Positions 16,780-26,711 of a stretch of DNA of 64,000 nt are shown piece after piece. How positions within the stretch are numbered: the first letter of the stretch is position 1; each line of letters starts with the position of its first letter. The notes under the pieces are model-generated. The model ran no database searches. It worked only from the letters and a program-made list of their open reading frames with translations, and was not told the origin of the DNA. The position numbers were made by a program, and so were the translations under genes. Source of the stretch: Trebonia sp963811335 (GTDB taxonomy: Bacteria > Actinomycetota > Actinomycetes > Streptosporangiales > Streptosporangiaceae); the NCBI GenBank assembly GCA_963811335.1, contig CAWERB010000017.1:186001-250000 (forward strand), written 5' to 3'.

Positions 16780-18224
16780 GGCGCTTCCTCCAGTAGGTCG
16801 TCGGCCGGGCATCGGTCCTTGCTCACGTATGCGTCGCAGAACGCGTCGACGGCCGCCGTGATGTCGCGGGCGGCGCCCGTCCGGTCCAGCGCTTCCCGCG
16901 CGATGGCGAAACACTTCCTGCTCGCCGCGGCGACCAGCGGGTCCGCTGGCCCGAGCCGCGCGGCGCGCAGCCACGGGCCGTCGGGATCCGTCACCGTCCG
17001 CCCGTTGTCACTGCGGCTGCCGTTGGTGGTGCCGCTGCCATTGCCGTTGTTGCTTCCGTTGTTGCTGCGGCTGCCGTTGCCGTCCGCGGCGGCCGGCCAG
17101 CCGGGCGGCTGCCCGCCCCACAGCGGCGCGACGGCGGCGAGCGCCGCGTCGCCGGCCGCCGCGTCGGACAGCAGCCCCCAGCACACGGCGAGCGGGACGA
17201 TCCACCCGTCGCCCGGCTGCGCGTCGATCATCCGCAGCTCGAAGTGCCCGCGCGGGCGCACCGGCGGGAACAGCGTCGACAGGTGATAGTCGAGGTCGTC
17301 GACGGTTGGCCGCCGCAGCCGCCACCCGGCCCGGTCAGTTCCGGCGGTGCGCACCCAGTCGCGCAGCGTCAGACCGCGCGGTACGGTCCAGTCGGCGGAG
17401 CGCGGGTCGCGGACGCACATCAGCTCCGCGTCGAGCGCGTACGCGGCCCAGGCGGCCCGCGGGTCGCCGTCGAGCCGCGGCGGCCGGGTGCGGCCCGGGT
17501 CCATCCGCGCCCAGACCTGCTGGCGCGAGGAGGCCCAGCCGGTCGGCTTACCGTCGCGCAGCGGCGAGTTCGCGAACGCGGCCACGAGCACCGGCCCGAG
17601 TGCGTGCAGCAGCCGCCACCGCCAGCGGTAGCCGGAGGGACCGTCGGAGTCGTCGCCCGCGTCCAGGCAGACCTGGACCGATGCCGTGCCGCACATCATC
17701 TGGCGGCCCCACGGGCCGCCGTAGTCGAAGAAGGCCTCCATGGCCGCGTACCTGGGAAGGTCGAGGATGCGGCGCGGCGCCCGCAGGGGATCGAGTCCTA
17801 TCCCGGCGAGTTCAAGTCCACGGGTGGCAAGCGCCGCGCGGAGCGCGGCCAGGTCCGCGCGTGTCGCGCTGACCAGTTCCGTCAGGGAATCCGCGGGCAG
17901 CGAGCTGAGCTCAAGCTGCCCGCCAGGTTCGGTTGTGAGCGGCGCTCCGGACGGCAGCACGCCGACCGATGAGCTTGTCGGGAGCTCGGGACCGCCGCGA
18001 TCGCCCCCGAGCACCCCCGTGCCCGGTTTTATCCGGGCGGCGCCGAAGCCGGCCACGGCCGCCGCGATCCGCCCCGCGGGCACCGGCAGGGACGGGTCAC
18101 GCGCGTCGCGTACCAGCCACTCGAGTTCGACGCCGACCCGCCGCGGCGGGCCCGTCTTGAGGCAGATGCCATGGATATGCTCGGCCGCGCTCTCCTCATG
18201 GATGCCGCCGTCGTCACGGGCCAT
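16776..18224 (-). CDS. egtA: Glutamate-cysteine ligase for ergothioneine
   Basis: GCS2-family ligase of 482 residues making gamma-glutamylcysteine. Seen: GVELEWLVRD near the N-terminus, the substrate region GGQLELSS, MMCGTASVQVCLDAG, FANSPLRDGKPTGWASSRQQ and FPPVRPRGHFELRMIDAQPG. It is longer than usual because of a Ser/Asn/Gly-rich insertion, encoded at about 16999-17090 (pieces NGSRS, NNGSNNGNGSG and TTNGSRSDNG), which looks like a repeat-expanded loop. First gene of egtABCD; the TGA overlaps the egtB TTG start. Confidence 0.92.
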   Translation of the reverse strand: MARDDGGIHEESAAEHIHGICLKTGPPRRVGVELEWLVRDARDPSLPVPAGRIAAAVAGFGAARIKPGTGVLGGDRGGPELPTSSSVGVLPSGAPLTTEPGGQLELSSLPADSLTELVSATRADLAALRAALATRGLELAGIGLDPLRAPRRILDLPRYAAMEAFFDYGGPWGRQMMCGTASVQVCLDAGDDSDGPSGYRWRWRLLHALGPVLVAAFANSPLRDGKPTGWASSRQQVWARMDPGRTRPPRLDGDPRAAWAAYALDAELMCVRDPRSADWTVPRGLTLRDWVRTAGTDRAGWRLRRPTVDDLDYHLSTLFPPVRPRGHFELRMIDAQPGDGWIVPLAVCWGLLSDAAAGDAALAAVAPLWGGQPPGWPAAADGNGSRSNNGSNNGNGSGTTNGSRSDNGRTVTDPDGPWLRAARLGPADPLVAAASRKCFAIAREALDRTGAARDITAAVDAFCDAYVSKDRCPADDLLEEAP

Positions 18225-18519
18225 GGCATCAAGACCGTCATAGCGTCACCGTAACCCGAGGGTCTGACATTCCGCCCACGGGGGTAGACCCGGGCCGTCC
18301 CCCGCGTGCAACCCGTAAGCTCTCATGGCCGCTTAGTCCTGCCCGGCTGGCCGGACCGTTACACCGTCCGCGCGCAAGAAGGCGTGGGCGCTAAAGGCGC
18401 GGGCGATGAAGTCTAGGTACCGCACCTGGTAGCGTCGAACTGAGGCCCTATGCGGGGGCACGAACTGCGGGACGGCCGAATACGATAAAGCAGGGGCGCT
18501 TGCGGTTTACGGGAGCCGG

Positions 18520-19617
18520 TTACGCGTTGACCGTGACGTGCCCGGCGCCGCCCGCCGTCACCTGGCCGATGACCGCCGCGAGCGTGCCGCGCCTGGTCAG
18601 CTCGGCGATGAGCGCGGCCGGCGCCGACGTGGCGAGCAGCAGCCCGCCGGACGTCTGCGCGTCGCGCAGCAGCACGGCCACCTCGTCGGGCACCTCGGGC
18701 GCGATGGTCACCCACGGCTCCAGGTAGGCCATGTTGTTCCGCGTCCCGCCCGAGACGTAGCCGGCGGCGGTGAGCTCGCGCGCCCCCGCGAGCAGCGGGA
18801 CCGCGGCGGCGGACAACGCCGCCGACGCGCCGCTCGCGCGCAGCATCCGGTGCAGGTGGCCGAGCAGCGAGAACCCGGTGACATCGGTGGCCGCGGTCAC
18901 CCCCGCGGCGAGCGCGGCCTCGCTCGCCGCCGCGTTCAGCGTGGTCATCGAGGTCACGGCCGCCGCGAGGACGTCCGGGGCGGCGGCGCCGCGCTTGTGC
19001 GCGGTGGCGATCACGCCGGTGCCGATGGCCTTGGTCAGCACGAGGGTGTCGCCCGGCCGGGCCCGGTCGATGGTGAACAGCCGCGCCGGGGAGGCGAGGC
19101 CGACGACCGCCATCCCGTACTTGGGCTCCGGGTCGTCGATGGTGTGCCCGCCGACGACCAGGCAGCCGGCTTGCGCCGCGACCGAGGCGCCGCCGCGCAG
19201 CACGTCAGCGAGGATAGACAGCGGAAGCGTCGAGCCGGGCCAGGCGGTCAGGTTCAGCGCGACCACGGGCCGCCCGCCCATCGCGTACACGTCGGACAGC
19301 GCGTTGGCGGCCGCGATCCGCCCCCAGTCGGCCGGGTCGTCGACGATCGGCGTGAAGAAGTCGGTGGTGAGCACCAGCGCCCGCTCGTCATCGAGGCGCA
19401 GCACGGCCGCGTCGTCGCCCTCCGTCGCGCCGACGAGCAGCTCGCCTGCCCAGCTCCCGGCCGCGCCGCCGGCGGAGGCGCCGGCCCCGCCGAGCACGCC
19501 GGGCCCCAGCGAAACCATCAGCTCATCCAGAGCTGACAGTGGTAGCTTGCACGCACAGCCGGCACCGTGCGACAGGGAAGTGAGCCGGATGGGAGCGGTA
19601 TCGGGCTGTGCGGTCAC
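18520..19617 (-). CDS. selD: Selenide, water dikinase
   Basis: Makes selenophosphate from selenide and ATP. 365 residues from the GTG at 19617. Seen: SHGAGCACKLP with the catalytic Cys and Lys, GDDAAVLRLDDERALVLTTD, FTPIVDDPADWGRIAAANAL, SDVYAMGG, VGGHTIDDPEPKYGMAVVG, TDVTGFSLLGHLH and AQTSGGLL, all SelD signatures. The Cys (not selenocysteine) form is encoded. The long frame upstream of 19617 is antisense to steA and not part of the gene. No selA, selB, selC or mnmH is in the window, so its use (selenocysteine or selenouridine) is open. Confidence 0.94.
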   Translation of the reverse strand: MTAQPDTAPIRLTSLSHGAGCACKLPLSALDELMVSLGPGVLGGAGASAGGAAGSWAGELLVGATEGDDAAVLRLDDERALVLTTDFFTPIVDDPADWGRIAAANALSDVYAMGGRPVVALNLTAWPGSTLPLSILADVLRGGASVAAQAGCLVVGGHTIDDPEPKYGMAVVGLASPARLFTIDRARPGDTLVLTKAIGTGVIATAHKRGAAAPDVLAAAVTSMTTLNAAASEAALAAGVTAATDVTGFSLLGHLHRMLRASGASAALSAAAVPLLAGARELTAAGYVSGGTRNNMAYLEPWVTIAPEVPDEVAVLLRDAQTSGGLLLATSAPAALIAELTRRGTLAAVIGQVTAGGAGHVTVNA

Positions 19618-19770
19618 GGTCTTACCGTATGCCCGCCGGCCGGCCGCCCGCCATGTGGCTTCCTCACCCGGTTGACGCGGCCAGCCGGTGGTAGACCCCG
19701 AGAGTATGACCCGCCGTGATGCCTGGAACGCGGCGTGTGCCGTCGCACAGTTATGCCAGGATGAGGGGCG

Positions 19771-20985
19771 ATGAGAGTAAGGTCCATCAGGCCGGGGGCC
19801 ATAAGATTTGCGCACGTCAGGCGGGGTAAGGCCGAGTCGGCCCCCGGTCTGGTCGGCGTGGCCAGGGTGGACGCGCGCACCAAGGTCCTGGTGCGCCGCC
19901 TGGAGCCCGGCAACATCGCGATCATCGATCACGCCGACCTGGACCGGGTCTCCGCCGACGAGCTGATCGCCTGCCGGGTCGCCGCGGTGGTCAACGCGGC
20001 CAGGTCGGTCACCGGCCGGTACCCGAACCTGGGCCCACGGCTGCTGCTCGACGCGGGCATCCCGGTCGTCGACGACGCCGGCAAGGAGGTCATCTCCCGG
20101 GTTACCGAGGGCATGACCGTCCGGCTCGACAAGGACATCCTGTACAACGGCAGCGACCAGGTCATCGCCAAGGGCGTGCTGCTCACCGAGGCCGGCCTGG
20201 ACGAGGCGCTCGACGACGCGAACGCCGGGGTGCCCGCTCAGATCGACGCGTTCGCCGCGAACACCCTGGAGTTCCTGCGCCTCGAGCGGGACCTGCTGAC
20301 CAACGGCATCGACCTGCCCATCCTCGCCACCGGCATGGAGGACAGGCACGTGCTCGTGGTGGTCCGCGGCTACCGCTACCGCGAGGACCTGCGGGCCCTG
20401 CGGTCCTACATCCGCGAGTACCGCCCGGTGCTGCTCGCCGTGGACGCCGGCGCGGACGCGCTGCTCGAGGTCGGCTACCGGCCGCACGTGATCATCGGGG
20501 ACATGGACTCGGTCTCCGACGAGGCGCTCTGGTCCGGGGCCGAGCTGGTGGTGCACGCCTACCCGGACGGCCGCGCCCCCGGCATGACCAGGCTCAGCGG
20601 CCTCGGCCTTGACGGCGTGCCGCTGCCCGCCCCCGGGACGAGCGAGGACGTGGCGCTGCTCGTCGCCGACGCGTGCGGCGCCAGCCTGATCGCGGTGGTC
20701 GGCACGCACTGGACCGTGGAGGAGTTCCTCGACAAGGGCCGCCCGGGGATGGCGTCGACGTTCCTCACCCACCTGCGGGTGGGCAGTAAGCTGGTCAACG
20801 CCAGGGGCGTGCACCAGCTCTACCAGAGCCGGATCTCCGGCTGGGCGCTGGCGGCGCTCGTGGTCGCGGCGGCGGTCACCATCGTGGTGGCGATCGCCTA
20901 CTCGCCCGCGGGGCCGATTCTCGGCAACTACCTCAGCCTCACCTGGCACACGTTCGCCTACTGGTTCACGGGGCTGTTCAAGTGA
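19771..20985 (+). CDS. steA: SteA-like cytokinetic/septation protein
   Basis: 404 residues. A large cytosolic part resembling a thiamin-pyrophosphokinase-like domain (IGDMDSVSDEALWSGAELVVHAYPDGRAPG) is followed by one C-terminal membrane helix (WALAALVVAAAVTIVVAIAY). In Corynebacterium SteA and SteB form a membrane complex needed for daughter-cell separation. The stop overlaps the steB start (GTGA), and three envelope genes follow, so it is an operon. Nothing truncated or odd. Confidence 0.85.
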   Translation: MRVRSIRPGAIRFAHVRRGKAESAPGLVGVARVDARTKVLVRRLEPGNIAIIDHADLDRVSADELIACRVAAVVNAARSVTGRYPNLGPRLLLDAGIPVVDDAGKEVISRVTEGMTVRLDKDILYNGSDQVIAKGVLLTEAGLDEALDDANAGVPAQIDAFAANTLEFLRLERDLLTNGIDLPILATGMEDRHVLVVVRGYRYREDLRALRSYIREYRPVLLAVDAGADALLEVGYRPHVIIGDMDSVSDEALWSGAELVVHAYPDGRAPGMTRLSGLGLDGVPLPAPGTSEDVALLVADACGASLIAVVGTHWTVEEFLDKGRPGMASTFLTHLRVGSKLVNARGVHQLYQSRISGWALAALVVAAAVTIVVAIAYSPAGPILGNYLSLTWHTFAYWFTGLFK

Positions 20986-22032
20986 TCGACTTCCGCTACC
21001 ACCTCGTCTCGATCGTCGCCGTCTTCCTGGCCCTCGCGATCGGCATCGTGCTCGGCTCCACCGAGCTCCAGGGCACCACCCTGGACGCGCTGCGCGCGGT
21101 GAACGGGTCGCTCAAGAACCAGCTGAACGCGGCAAGCGCCCAGCGCGACGGCTATGAGCAACTGGCGGGCGCGAGCGACGCGTTCCTCAAGACGGCCGAG
21201 CCCAAGCTGCTCGACGGCACGCTCGCCGGCGACCGGGTGGTCATCGTCACCGAGCCGGGCGCGCCCTCGGTCCGTGGTGGCCGGCGTCAGGCAGGCGGCG
21301 AAGTTCGCCGGGGCCGCGGTCACCGGCACGGTCGCGCTGGAGCCCAAGTTCAACGACCTGTCCGGTGCCACCCAGGCCAGCCTGTCCGCGACCAACGCGC
21401 AGCTGGCGAGCAGCGACGGCTACACGCTCACCCCCGGCAGCCCGTCGCAAACGGGCTACCAGCAGAACGCCGCGCAGCTGATCGCGTACGCGATCCTGAA
21501 CCAGGCCGCGGACCAGGCCGGCCTGACCAGCGGGCAGGCGCAGCTCCTGCTGCAGGCCTACGCGCAGGGCGGCTTCCTGAGCGAGAGCGGTGCCCCGTGG
21601 AACCGGGCCACGCTCGCGGTGATCGTCGCCCCGGGCAGCCCGCCCGCCGACGGCGCGAACGACCCGGCCAACCAGGTGCTGCTCGCGGTCGCACAGCAGT
21701 TCGCCACGATGAGCGCCGCAACCCTGGTCGCCGGCTCGGTGGCGGGCACCACCCCGACGGGCAGCGCGATCTCGGTGCTGCGCGGCAGCAGCGTGGCCAG
21801 CCACGTGTCCAGCATCGACAACGCGGACACCACGCTCGGCCAGATCTCCACGATGTGGGCGTTCGCCGTTCAGCTGGCCGGCGGGAAGCCGAGCAGCTAC
21901 GGCGTTTTGGGCGCGTCCGCGGTCAGCCCGGCGGTACCGTTGCCTCTGCCTAGCGGTACGCCTTCGGTCACCAGCACGCCAACCCAGTCGGCGACGGGAG
22001 CGGCCGCCAAGAAGACGGCGGGAAAGAAGTGA
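20982..22032 (+). CDS. steB: SteB / copper-transporter (MctB) family protein (one-base frameshift)
   Basis: Starts MIDFRYHLVSIVAVFLALAI, an N-in signal-anchor helix, then IVLGSTELQG and a coiled segment, as in SteB/MctB proteins. The first frame runs to VIVTEPGAPS; homology then continues in another frame as SVVAGVRQAAKFAGAAVTGT to the end at 22032. One extra G near 21270 explains this (GAPS-SVVAGV); the corrected length is 349 residues. The C-terminus is Ser/Thr/Lys-rich. The extracytoplasmic domain probably partners SteA. Confidence 0.85.
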
Positions 22033-22038
22033 AGCCCG

Positions 22039-23079
22039 GTGCGTGACAGCGGAATGCCGCCGCCGGCCCGGCCCCTGGCCAGCGCGATCGCCGTGGCCGG
22101 CGCGTCGGCGCTCGCGGCGCGTGGCGCCTACGCGGGGCTGCGGCGCTGGCCGCCGGCTGGCGACAAGACCTGGACGAGGAGCAATCACCGGGGCGAGCCG
22201 GTCACGCTGCTCGAGGGCCCCGCCGTCGCCGTTGGCGCGGTCACCGCGCAGGTAATCGGGCAGGCCATCGGCACCGCGCACCGCACCTCCGCCGGATCCT
22301 TCGCCATGGCCGGCCTCGGCGCGCTGGCCTTCGGCGTCCTCGACGACCTGCGGGGCTCGGCCGCGCGCCGCGGGCTGCGCGGCCACCTCGGCGCCCTGGC
22401 CCACGGCGAGGTCACCACGGGCACCGTCAAGCTAGCAGGCCTGGCCGCGTCCGGACTCGGCGCCGCGCTGCTCCAGGGCGGCGCCCCGGCGGACGTGGCG
22501 ATCAACTCCGGCCTCGTCGCGGGCGGCGCGAACCTGCTCAACCTCTTCGACCTGCGCCCCGGCCGGGCGATCAAGGTCGCGGCGCTGTCGGCCTGCCTGA
22601 TAGCGGCGGGCGGCGCCGGCGACGGCGCCGGTCGCACGGCGGGCCTCGCCGCCGTCGCCGCCCCGGCCGGCGCCGCGCTCGCGCTGCTGCCCGCGGACCT
22701 CGCCGAGCAGGCCATGCTCGGCGACGCGGGGGCGAACGCCCTCGGCGCGCTGCTCGGCGCCGCGGCCGCCAGGTCGCTGCCGCGCCCCGCCAGGCTCTGC
22801 CTGCTCGCCGGGATCGCCACGCTCACCGTGGCGAGCGAGAAGGTCAGCTTCACCAAGGTCATCGCGGCCAGCCCGCCGCTGAACTGGCTCGACATGCTCG
22901 GCCGCCGCCCGGCAGCGGAGCCGGCGGCCACGGCACCGGTCTCCGCCGCGCCGCCCGTGCCCGCGCCGCGGCGCCGCCCGCCCGGACGCCACCGGCGCAG
23001 CGGTGACGGGGAAGGCCGCACTCGTTCCGGGGCATGGCTTTCCGCTCTTGTTAAGACCGTGGCACGACAGGAGCCGTGA
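22039..23079 (+). CDS. MraY/WecA-like phospho-sugar transferase homologue
   Basis: 346-residue polytopic protein. Motifs that parallel the MraY/WecA superfamily: FGVLDDLRG (paired Asp), NLLNLFDLRPGRAIK (the N-x-x-N-x-x-D motif) and MLGDAGANALG. The C-terminal 70 residues are Pro/Arg-rich and cytosolic. GTG start at 22039; the stop overlaps the next gene by 4 nt. As part of steA-steB-this-murJ-like-GT4 it probably handles a lipid-linked sugar precursor, but substrate and even activity are unproven; the motifs are more degenerate than in true MraY. Confidence 0.7.
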   Translation: MRDSGMPPPARPLASAIAVAGASALAARGAYAGLRRWPPAGDKTWTRSNHRGEPVTLLEGPAVAVGAVTAQVIGQAIGTAHRTSAGSFAMAGLGALAFGVLDDLRGSAARRGLRGHLGALAHGEVTTGTVKLAGLAASGLGAALLQGGAPADVAINSGLVAGGANLLNLFDLRPGRAIKVAALSACLIAAGGAGDGAGRTAGLAAVAAPAGAALALLPADLAEQAMLGDAGANALGALLGAAAARSLPRPARLCLLAGIATLTVASEKVSFTKVIAASPPLNWLDMLGRRPAAEPAATAPVSAAPPVPAPRRRPPGRHRRSGDGEGRTRSGAWLSALVKTVARQEP

Positions 23080-24922
23080 TCGGGGACTTGGCCGAGCGCA
23101 GCGCGGCTCGGCGGCGTGGGCAGGGCAGACGCGGGCCCGGCATCGGCCGGGCCGCGCTGATGATCGGCGTGATCACCGTGGTGGCACGGCTCGTCGGGTT
23201 CGGCAGGCAGGTGGTGTTCGCGCACACCGTCGGCACCACGTGCCTCGGAACCGCCTACACGACCGCCAACATGGTGCCGAACATCATCTACGACATCGTG
23301 CTCGGCGGCGCGCTGTCATCTGTCGTGGTGCCGGTGCTCGCCGGCCCGGTGCTCGCCGGGGCCGTACTCACCAGGCCAGGGCTCACCGGGCCGGCGCTCG
23401 ACCGGCCGGCGCTGGATGGCCGGCGCTGGATGGGCCGGCGCTGGATGGGACGGCGCTCGACGGGACGGCCGGGGAACCGCGAGCCGCGGACAGCGACCCC
23501 GGCGCGACGGCCAGGCAGATCGCGTCGGCCCTGCTCACCTGGACGGTGCTGCTGCTGGTCCCGGTCAGCGCGGCGCTGGCGCTCGCGGCGCACCCGATCG
23601 TCTCCGCGCTGCTTTCCGGCTCCGCCGGCTGCCCGCGCGGGCCGCTCACCGGGGTCGGCGCCAGGATGCTGATCGTCTTCGCGCCGCAGGTGCTGCTGTA
23701 CGGGCTGGCGGTCGTGCTGTACGGGATCTTGCAGTCGCACCGGAGGTTCGGCGCGCCTGCCCTGGCGCCGCTGCTGTCGTCGCTGGTGGTGATCGGCACG
23801 TACGCCGCGTTCGGCGCGGTCGGCGGCGCGTACGTCGACAAGCTCGCCGAACTGCCCCCGAGCGCGGAGTACCTGCTGTCCGGCGGCACCACGCTCGGCG
23901 TCCTGGCCCTGGTGGCGACCGCCGTGATCCCGGCGTGGCGGCTCGGGCTCGGCTCGCGGCCCACGCTGCGGTTCCCGGTTGGGGTGGGCCCGCGGGTCAG
24001 GCGGCTCGCCCTGGCCGGGGTGACGGCCCTGGTCGCGCAGGACGCCACGGTCGCGGTGGTGATCGTGCTCGCCAACCGCTACGGCGGCAGCGGCGCACTG
24101 GTCATCTACGGGTTCGCCTGGGCCGTGTTCATGGTGCCGTACGCGGTGCTCGCGATACCGATCGCGACGAGCGCCTTCCCCGAGCTGTCCAGGCACGACA
24201 CGGGGACCGAGGGTAGCGGTGCCCGCGCCGGGCACGGGTTCGACCTGACCGCCGCCGCGTCCACCAGGGCGGTCATGGTCACCTCCTGGCTTGGCGCGGC
24301 GGTCCTGCTCGGGGCGCGCGAGCCGATCGCCCGCGTTTTCGAGGCACGGTCCGCGTCGGCCACGGCGGTGCTCGCCCTCGCGCTCGCCGCCTTCGCGCCG
24401 GCGCTCATCGGGTACGGGCTGTCGGCCAACTTGTCCCGCGTGCTGTACGCGCAGCGGCGCAACCGCGCCCCGGCGCTCGCGATCGCCGGCGGCTGGCTGC
24501 TCGTCATCGTCGCCGACGCGGCGATCGTGCCGTTCGTGACGCCGGACCGGGTGGTCCCCGTGCTCGGGCTCGGCACGACGTTCGGCCTTACCGTGTCGGG
24601 TATCTCACTGCTTGCCCTGGTTCGCCGCGAGCGCGGGCCCGCCGCGCTGCACGGGGTGCCGCGGGCGTTCCTCGCCGGGCTCGCCGGCTGCGTGGCCGGC
24701 ACAGCCGCCGGGGCCGCCGTGGCCTCGGCTGTGTCCGGGGCGGAGCCCGGCCACGTCGGCGGCTTCCTGTTCAACGTTGCGGTGTCGCTGCTCGTCGCGG
24801 CGGTGGTCGCCGGCGTCTTCGGCGCGGTGGTGCTCGCCCTCGACGGCGGCGACCTGCGCGCCGCGCTGTCCCGCCTGCGCACCCCCGCCCCTTCGCGTGA
24901 CACGGGTGACGTGACGCGGTGA
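23076..24922 (+). CDS. MurJ/MviN-like lipid flippase homologue (one-base frameshift in a repeat)
   Basis: Begins with the GTG at 23076. The first frame gives the MurJ N-terminus: ITVVARLVGFGRQVVFAHTV, TCLGTAYTTANMVPNIIYDI and LGGALSSVVVPVLAG. The second frame supplies the remaining membrane helices from RQIASALLTWTVLLLVPVSA onward. The break lies in a 15-nt tandem repeat; the unit at 23419-23432 has 14 nt (one G missing from GGG), and restoring it gives one 615-residue protein. The repeat encodes an unusual loop of (x)PALDG pentapeptides between the second and third membrane helices. Probably flips a lipid-linked sugar, in one operon with an MraY-like enzyme and a GT4. Confidence 0.82.
23331..23465 (+). 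repeat. 15-nt tandem repeat inside the murJ-like gene
   Basis: About nine degenerate 15-nt units encode pentapeptides that drift from VLAGP and AVLTR through PGLTG to PALDG. The clearest units are at 23404-23418, 23433-23447 and 23448-23462. The 14-nt unit at 23419-23432 causes the frameshift. Confidence 0.85.
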
Positions 24923-26119
24923 GCGGGACCGGCCCCCGGTCACGTGTACCGGACCGCGAGCCGCCGGACCGCGATCCCCAGGCGCGTGGGCCACTGGACC
25001 GCGAGCCGCCGGAGCGGGTCACGCTCGTCCTCGGCACGACGGCCGGCGGGACGGGCGCGCACGCCCGGATGCTCGCGGACGGCCTGGCTGGCCGGGGCGT
25101 CGCGGTAACGGTGGCGGGACCGTCCGCCGCGGGCGCGCGGCTGGCGTTCTCCGCGGTACCAGGGGTGTCGTTCGCCGCCGTGGAGATCGGCGACCGCCCG
25201 CGCCCCCGTGACCTCGCCAGCATCCTGCGGCTGCGCGGACTCCTCGCCGGGCGCGCCGATGTCGTGCACGCGCACGGGCTGCGGGCCGGCGCGCTCAGCC
25301 TGCTCGGGCTCGCCCTCGTCCGCGGCGGGCGCCGGCCCTGGACCGTGGTCACGGTGCACAACGCGCCGCCGTCCGGCGCAGGCGCGCCCGCGCTTGTCTA
25401 CCGGCTGCTCGAACGGCTCGTCGCCCGTCGCGCCGACCTCGTGCTCTGCGTCTCGCCCGACCTGGAAGCGCGGCTGCGCGCGGCTGGCGCGCGCCGCGTG
25501 GCGCGGGCCGTCATCGCGGCGCCAGGAACGCCTCCCGGTCCGCCCGCCGTGCCGCTTGAAGTGCCGGAAGCACGGCCGGTCGTCCTCGGTGCCGGACGGC
25601 TGGCACCGCAGAAGGGGTTCGGCGTGCTGCTCGAGGCGGCTGCCACCTGGCGGGACCTGGACCCGGCGCCGCTCGTGGTGATCGCGGGAGACGGGCCGCT
25701 CGGTGAGGAACTGGCGGGCCAGGGCCGCGGCGCTCGGCGTCGACGCGGTCTTCGCCGGCCATCGCGACGACGTTCCCGCGCTGCTCACCATCGCGGCGGT
25801 GTTCGTGCTGCCCAGCCACTGGGAGGGGCAGCCGCTCGTGCTGCAGGAGGCGCTGCGCGCGGGCGCCCCCGTGGTGGCAACCCGGGCCGGCGGCATCCCG
25901 GGCCTGGCCGGCGACGCGGCGCTGCTGGTCCCGCCGGGAGACGCGCCGGCGCTCGCCGCCGCCGTCCGCTCGGTGCTCACCGACCCGCTGCTCTGTGCCG
26001 CGCTCCGGGTGGCCGCCGCGAGCCGAGCCGCACTGCTCCCGTCCCCGGCCGACGCCGTTGACGCGGCGCTGACCGCCTACGCGACGCCCACGGCGGGCCC
26101 TCCGCCGGTTACCCGCTGA
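24919..26119 (+). CDS. GT4-family glycosyltransferase (one-base frameshift)
   Basis: GT-B enzyme, GTG start overlapping the previous stop. N-terminal domain: VTLVLGTTAGGTGAHARMLA, DVVHAHGLRAG, VVTVHNAPPSG. C-terminal domain: VVLGAGRLAPQKGFGVLLEA and VVIAGDGPLGEEL. In another frame follow FAGHRDDVPALLTIAAVFVL, LPSHWEGQPLVLQEALRAGA and VVATRAGGIPGL, the GT4 acidic motif and nucleotide-sugar site. One extra G near 25715 explains the break (EELAARAAALGVDAVF when removed); corrected length 399 residues. Last gene of the steA operon. It probably glycosylates a lipid carrier. Confidence 0.85.
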
Positions 26120-26222
26120 GCTTGCCTGGCCAGTGACGGGGCACGCGGTCGCCGCTGACCGCCCTCGGGCCTGGCCCTGGCGGTGCCGGGAACCCGCGCC
26201 TCCATTCTGCGATAATCGGCGC

Positions 26223-26711
26223 GTGCCCTTGATATCCACCTGCCTGTGCCTGCTGCTGCGGACCCGTGGCGACGGCGTGCACGAGGTGCTGCTCGGCGAC
26301 AAGAAGACCGGGTTCGGCCAGGGGAAGGTCGTCGCGCCAGGCGGTCACGTGGAACCCGGCGAGTCCGCAGCCGCGGCGGCCGCCCGCGAGGTCAAGGAGG
26401 AGTCGGGCATCCAGGTGAGCCAGGACGCGCTGACCGAGGCGGCCCAGCTGACCTTCCTGTTCCCCGCGCACCCGTCCTGGGACATGGACGTGATCATCTT
26501 CACCAGCGCGGACTGGTCAGGCGAGGCGGCGGAGAGCGACGAGATCCGGCCGCAGTGGTTCCCCGTCACGGCCCTGCCGCTCGACCGCATGTGGGACGAC
26601 GGCAAGCACTGGCTGCCCCGCGTCCTGGCCGGCGAGCGCCTCCGCGCCGTCTTCAGCTACGCCCCCGACAACGAAACCGTCGCCGCCGCGACCATCACCC
26701 CGCTGCCCTGA
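26223..26711 (+). CDS. Nudix hydrolase, MutT/MTH1-like
   Basis: 162 residues from the GTG at 26223. The Nudix box is complete: GGHVEPGESAAAAAAREVKE followed by ESGI (GX5EX7REUXEEXGU). Around it: LLGDKKTGFGQGKVVAPGG and WDMDVIIFTSADW, like 8-oxo-dGTP-type enzymes of the MTH1 branch. It cleaves a nucleoside diphosphate derivative, probably an oxidised purine dNTP, but the substrate is inferred. A longer upstream frame lacks a ribosome binding site. Confidence 0.85.
   Translation: MPLISTCLCLLLRTRGDGVHEVLLGDKKTGFGQGKVVAPGGHVEPGESAAAAAAREVKEESGIQVSQDALTEAAQLTFLFPAHPSWDMDVIIFTSADWSGEAAESDEIRPQWFPVTALPLDRMWDDGKHWLPRVLAGERLRAVFSYAPDNETVAAATITPLP

Noticed and set aside
18225..18519. tRNA-Sec or SECIS-like element next to selD
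   Set aside because: No tRNA-like cloverleaf or TCA anticodon loop was found on either strand; only weak short stems.
18520..20949. A long minus-strand frame of 809 codons that would add 444 residues to SelD
   Set aside because: The extra part is antisense to steA and has no family resemblance; SelD proteins begin near the GTG at 19617.
23003..23075. Earlier start for the murJ-like gene in the frame that opens at 23003
   Set aside because: That frame is out of register with the MurJ N-terminus; the GTG at 23076 overlapping the previous stop leads directly into it.
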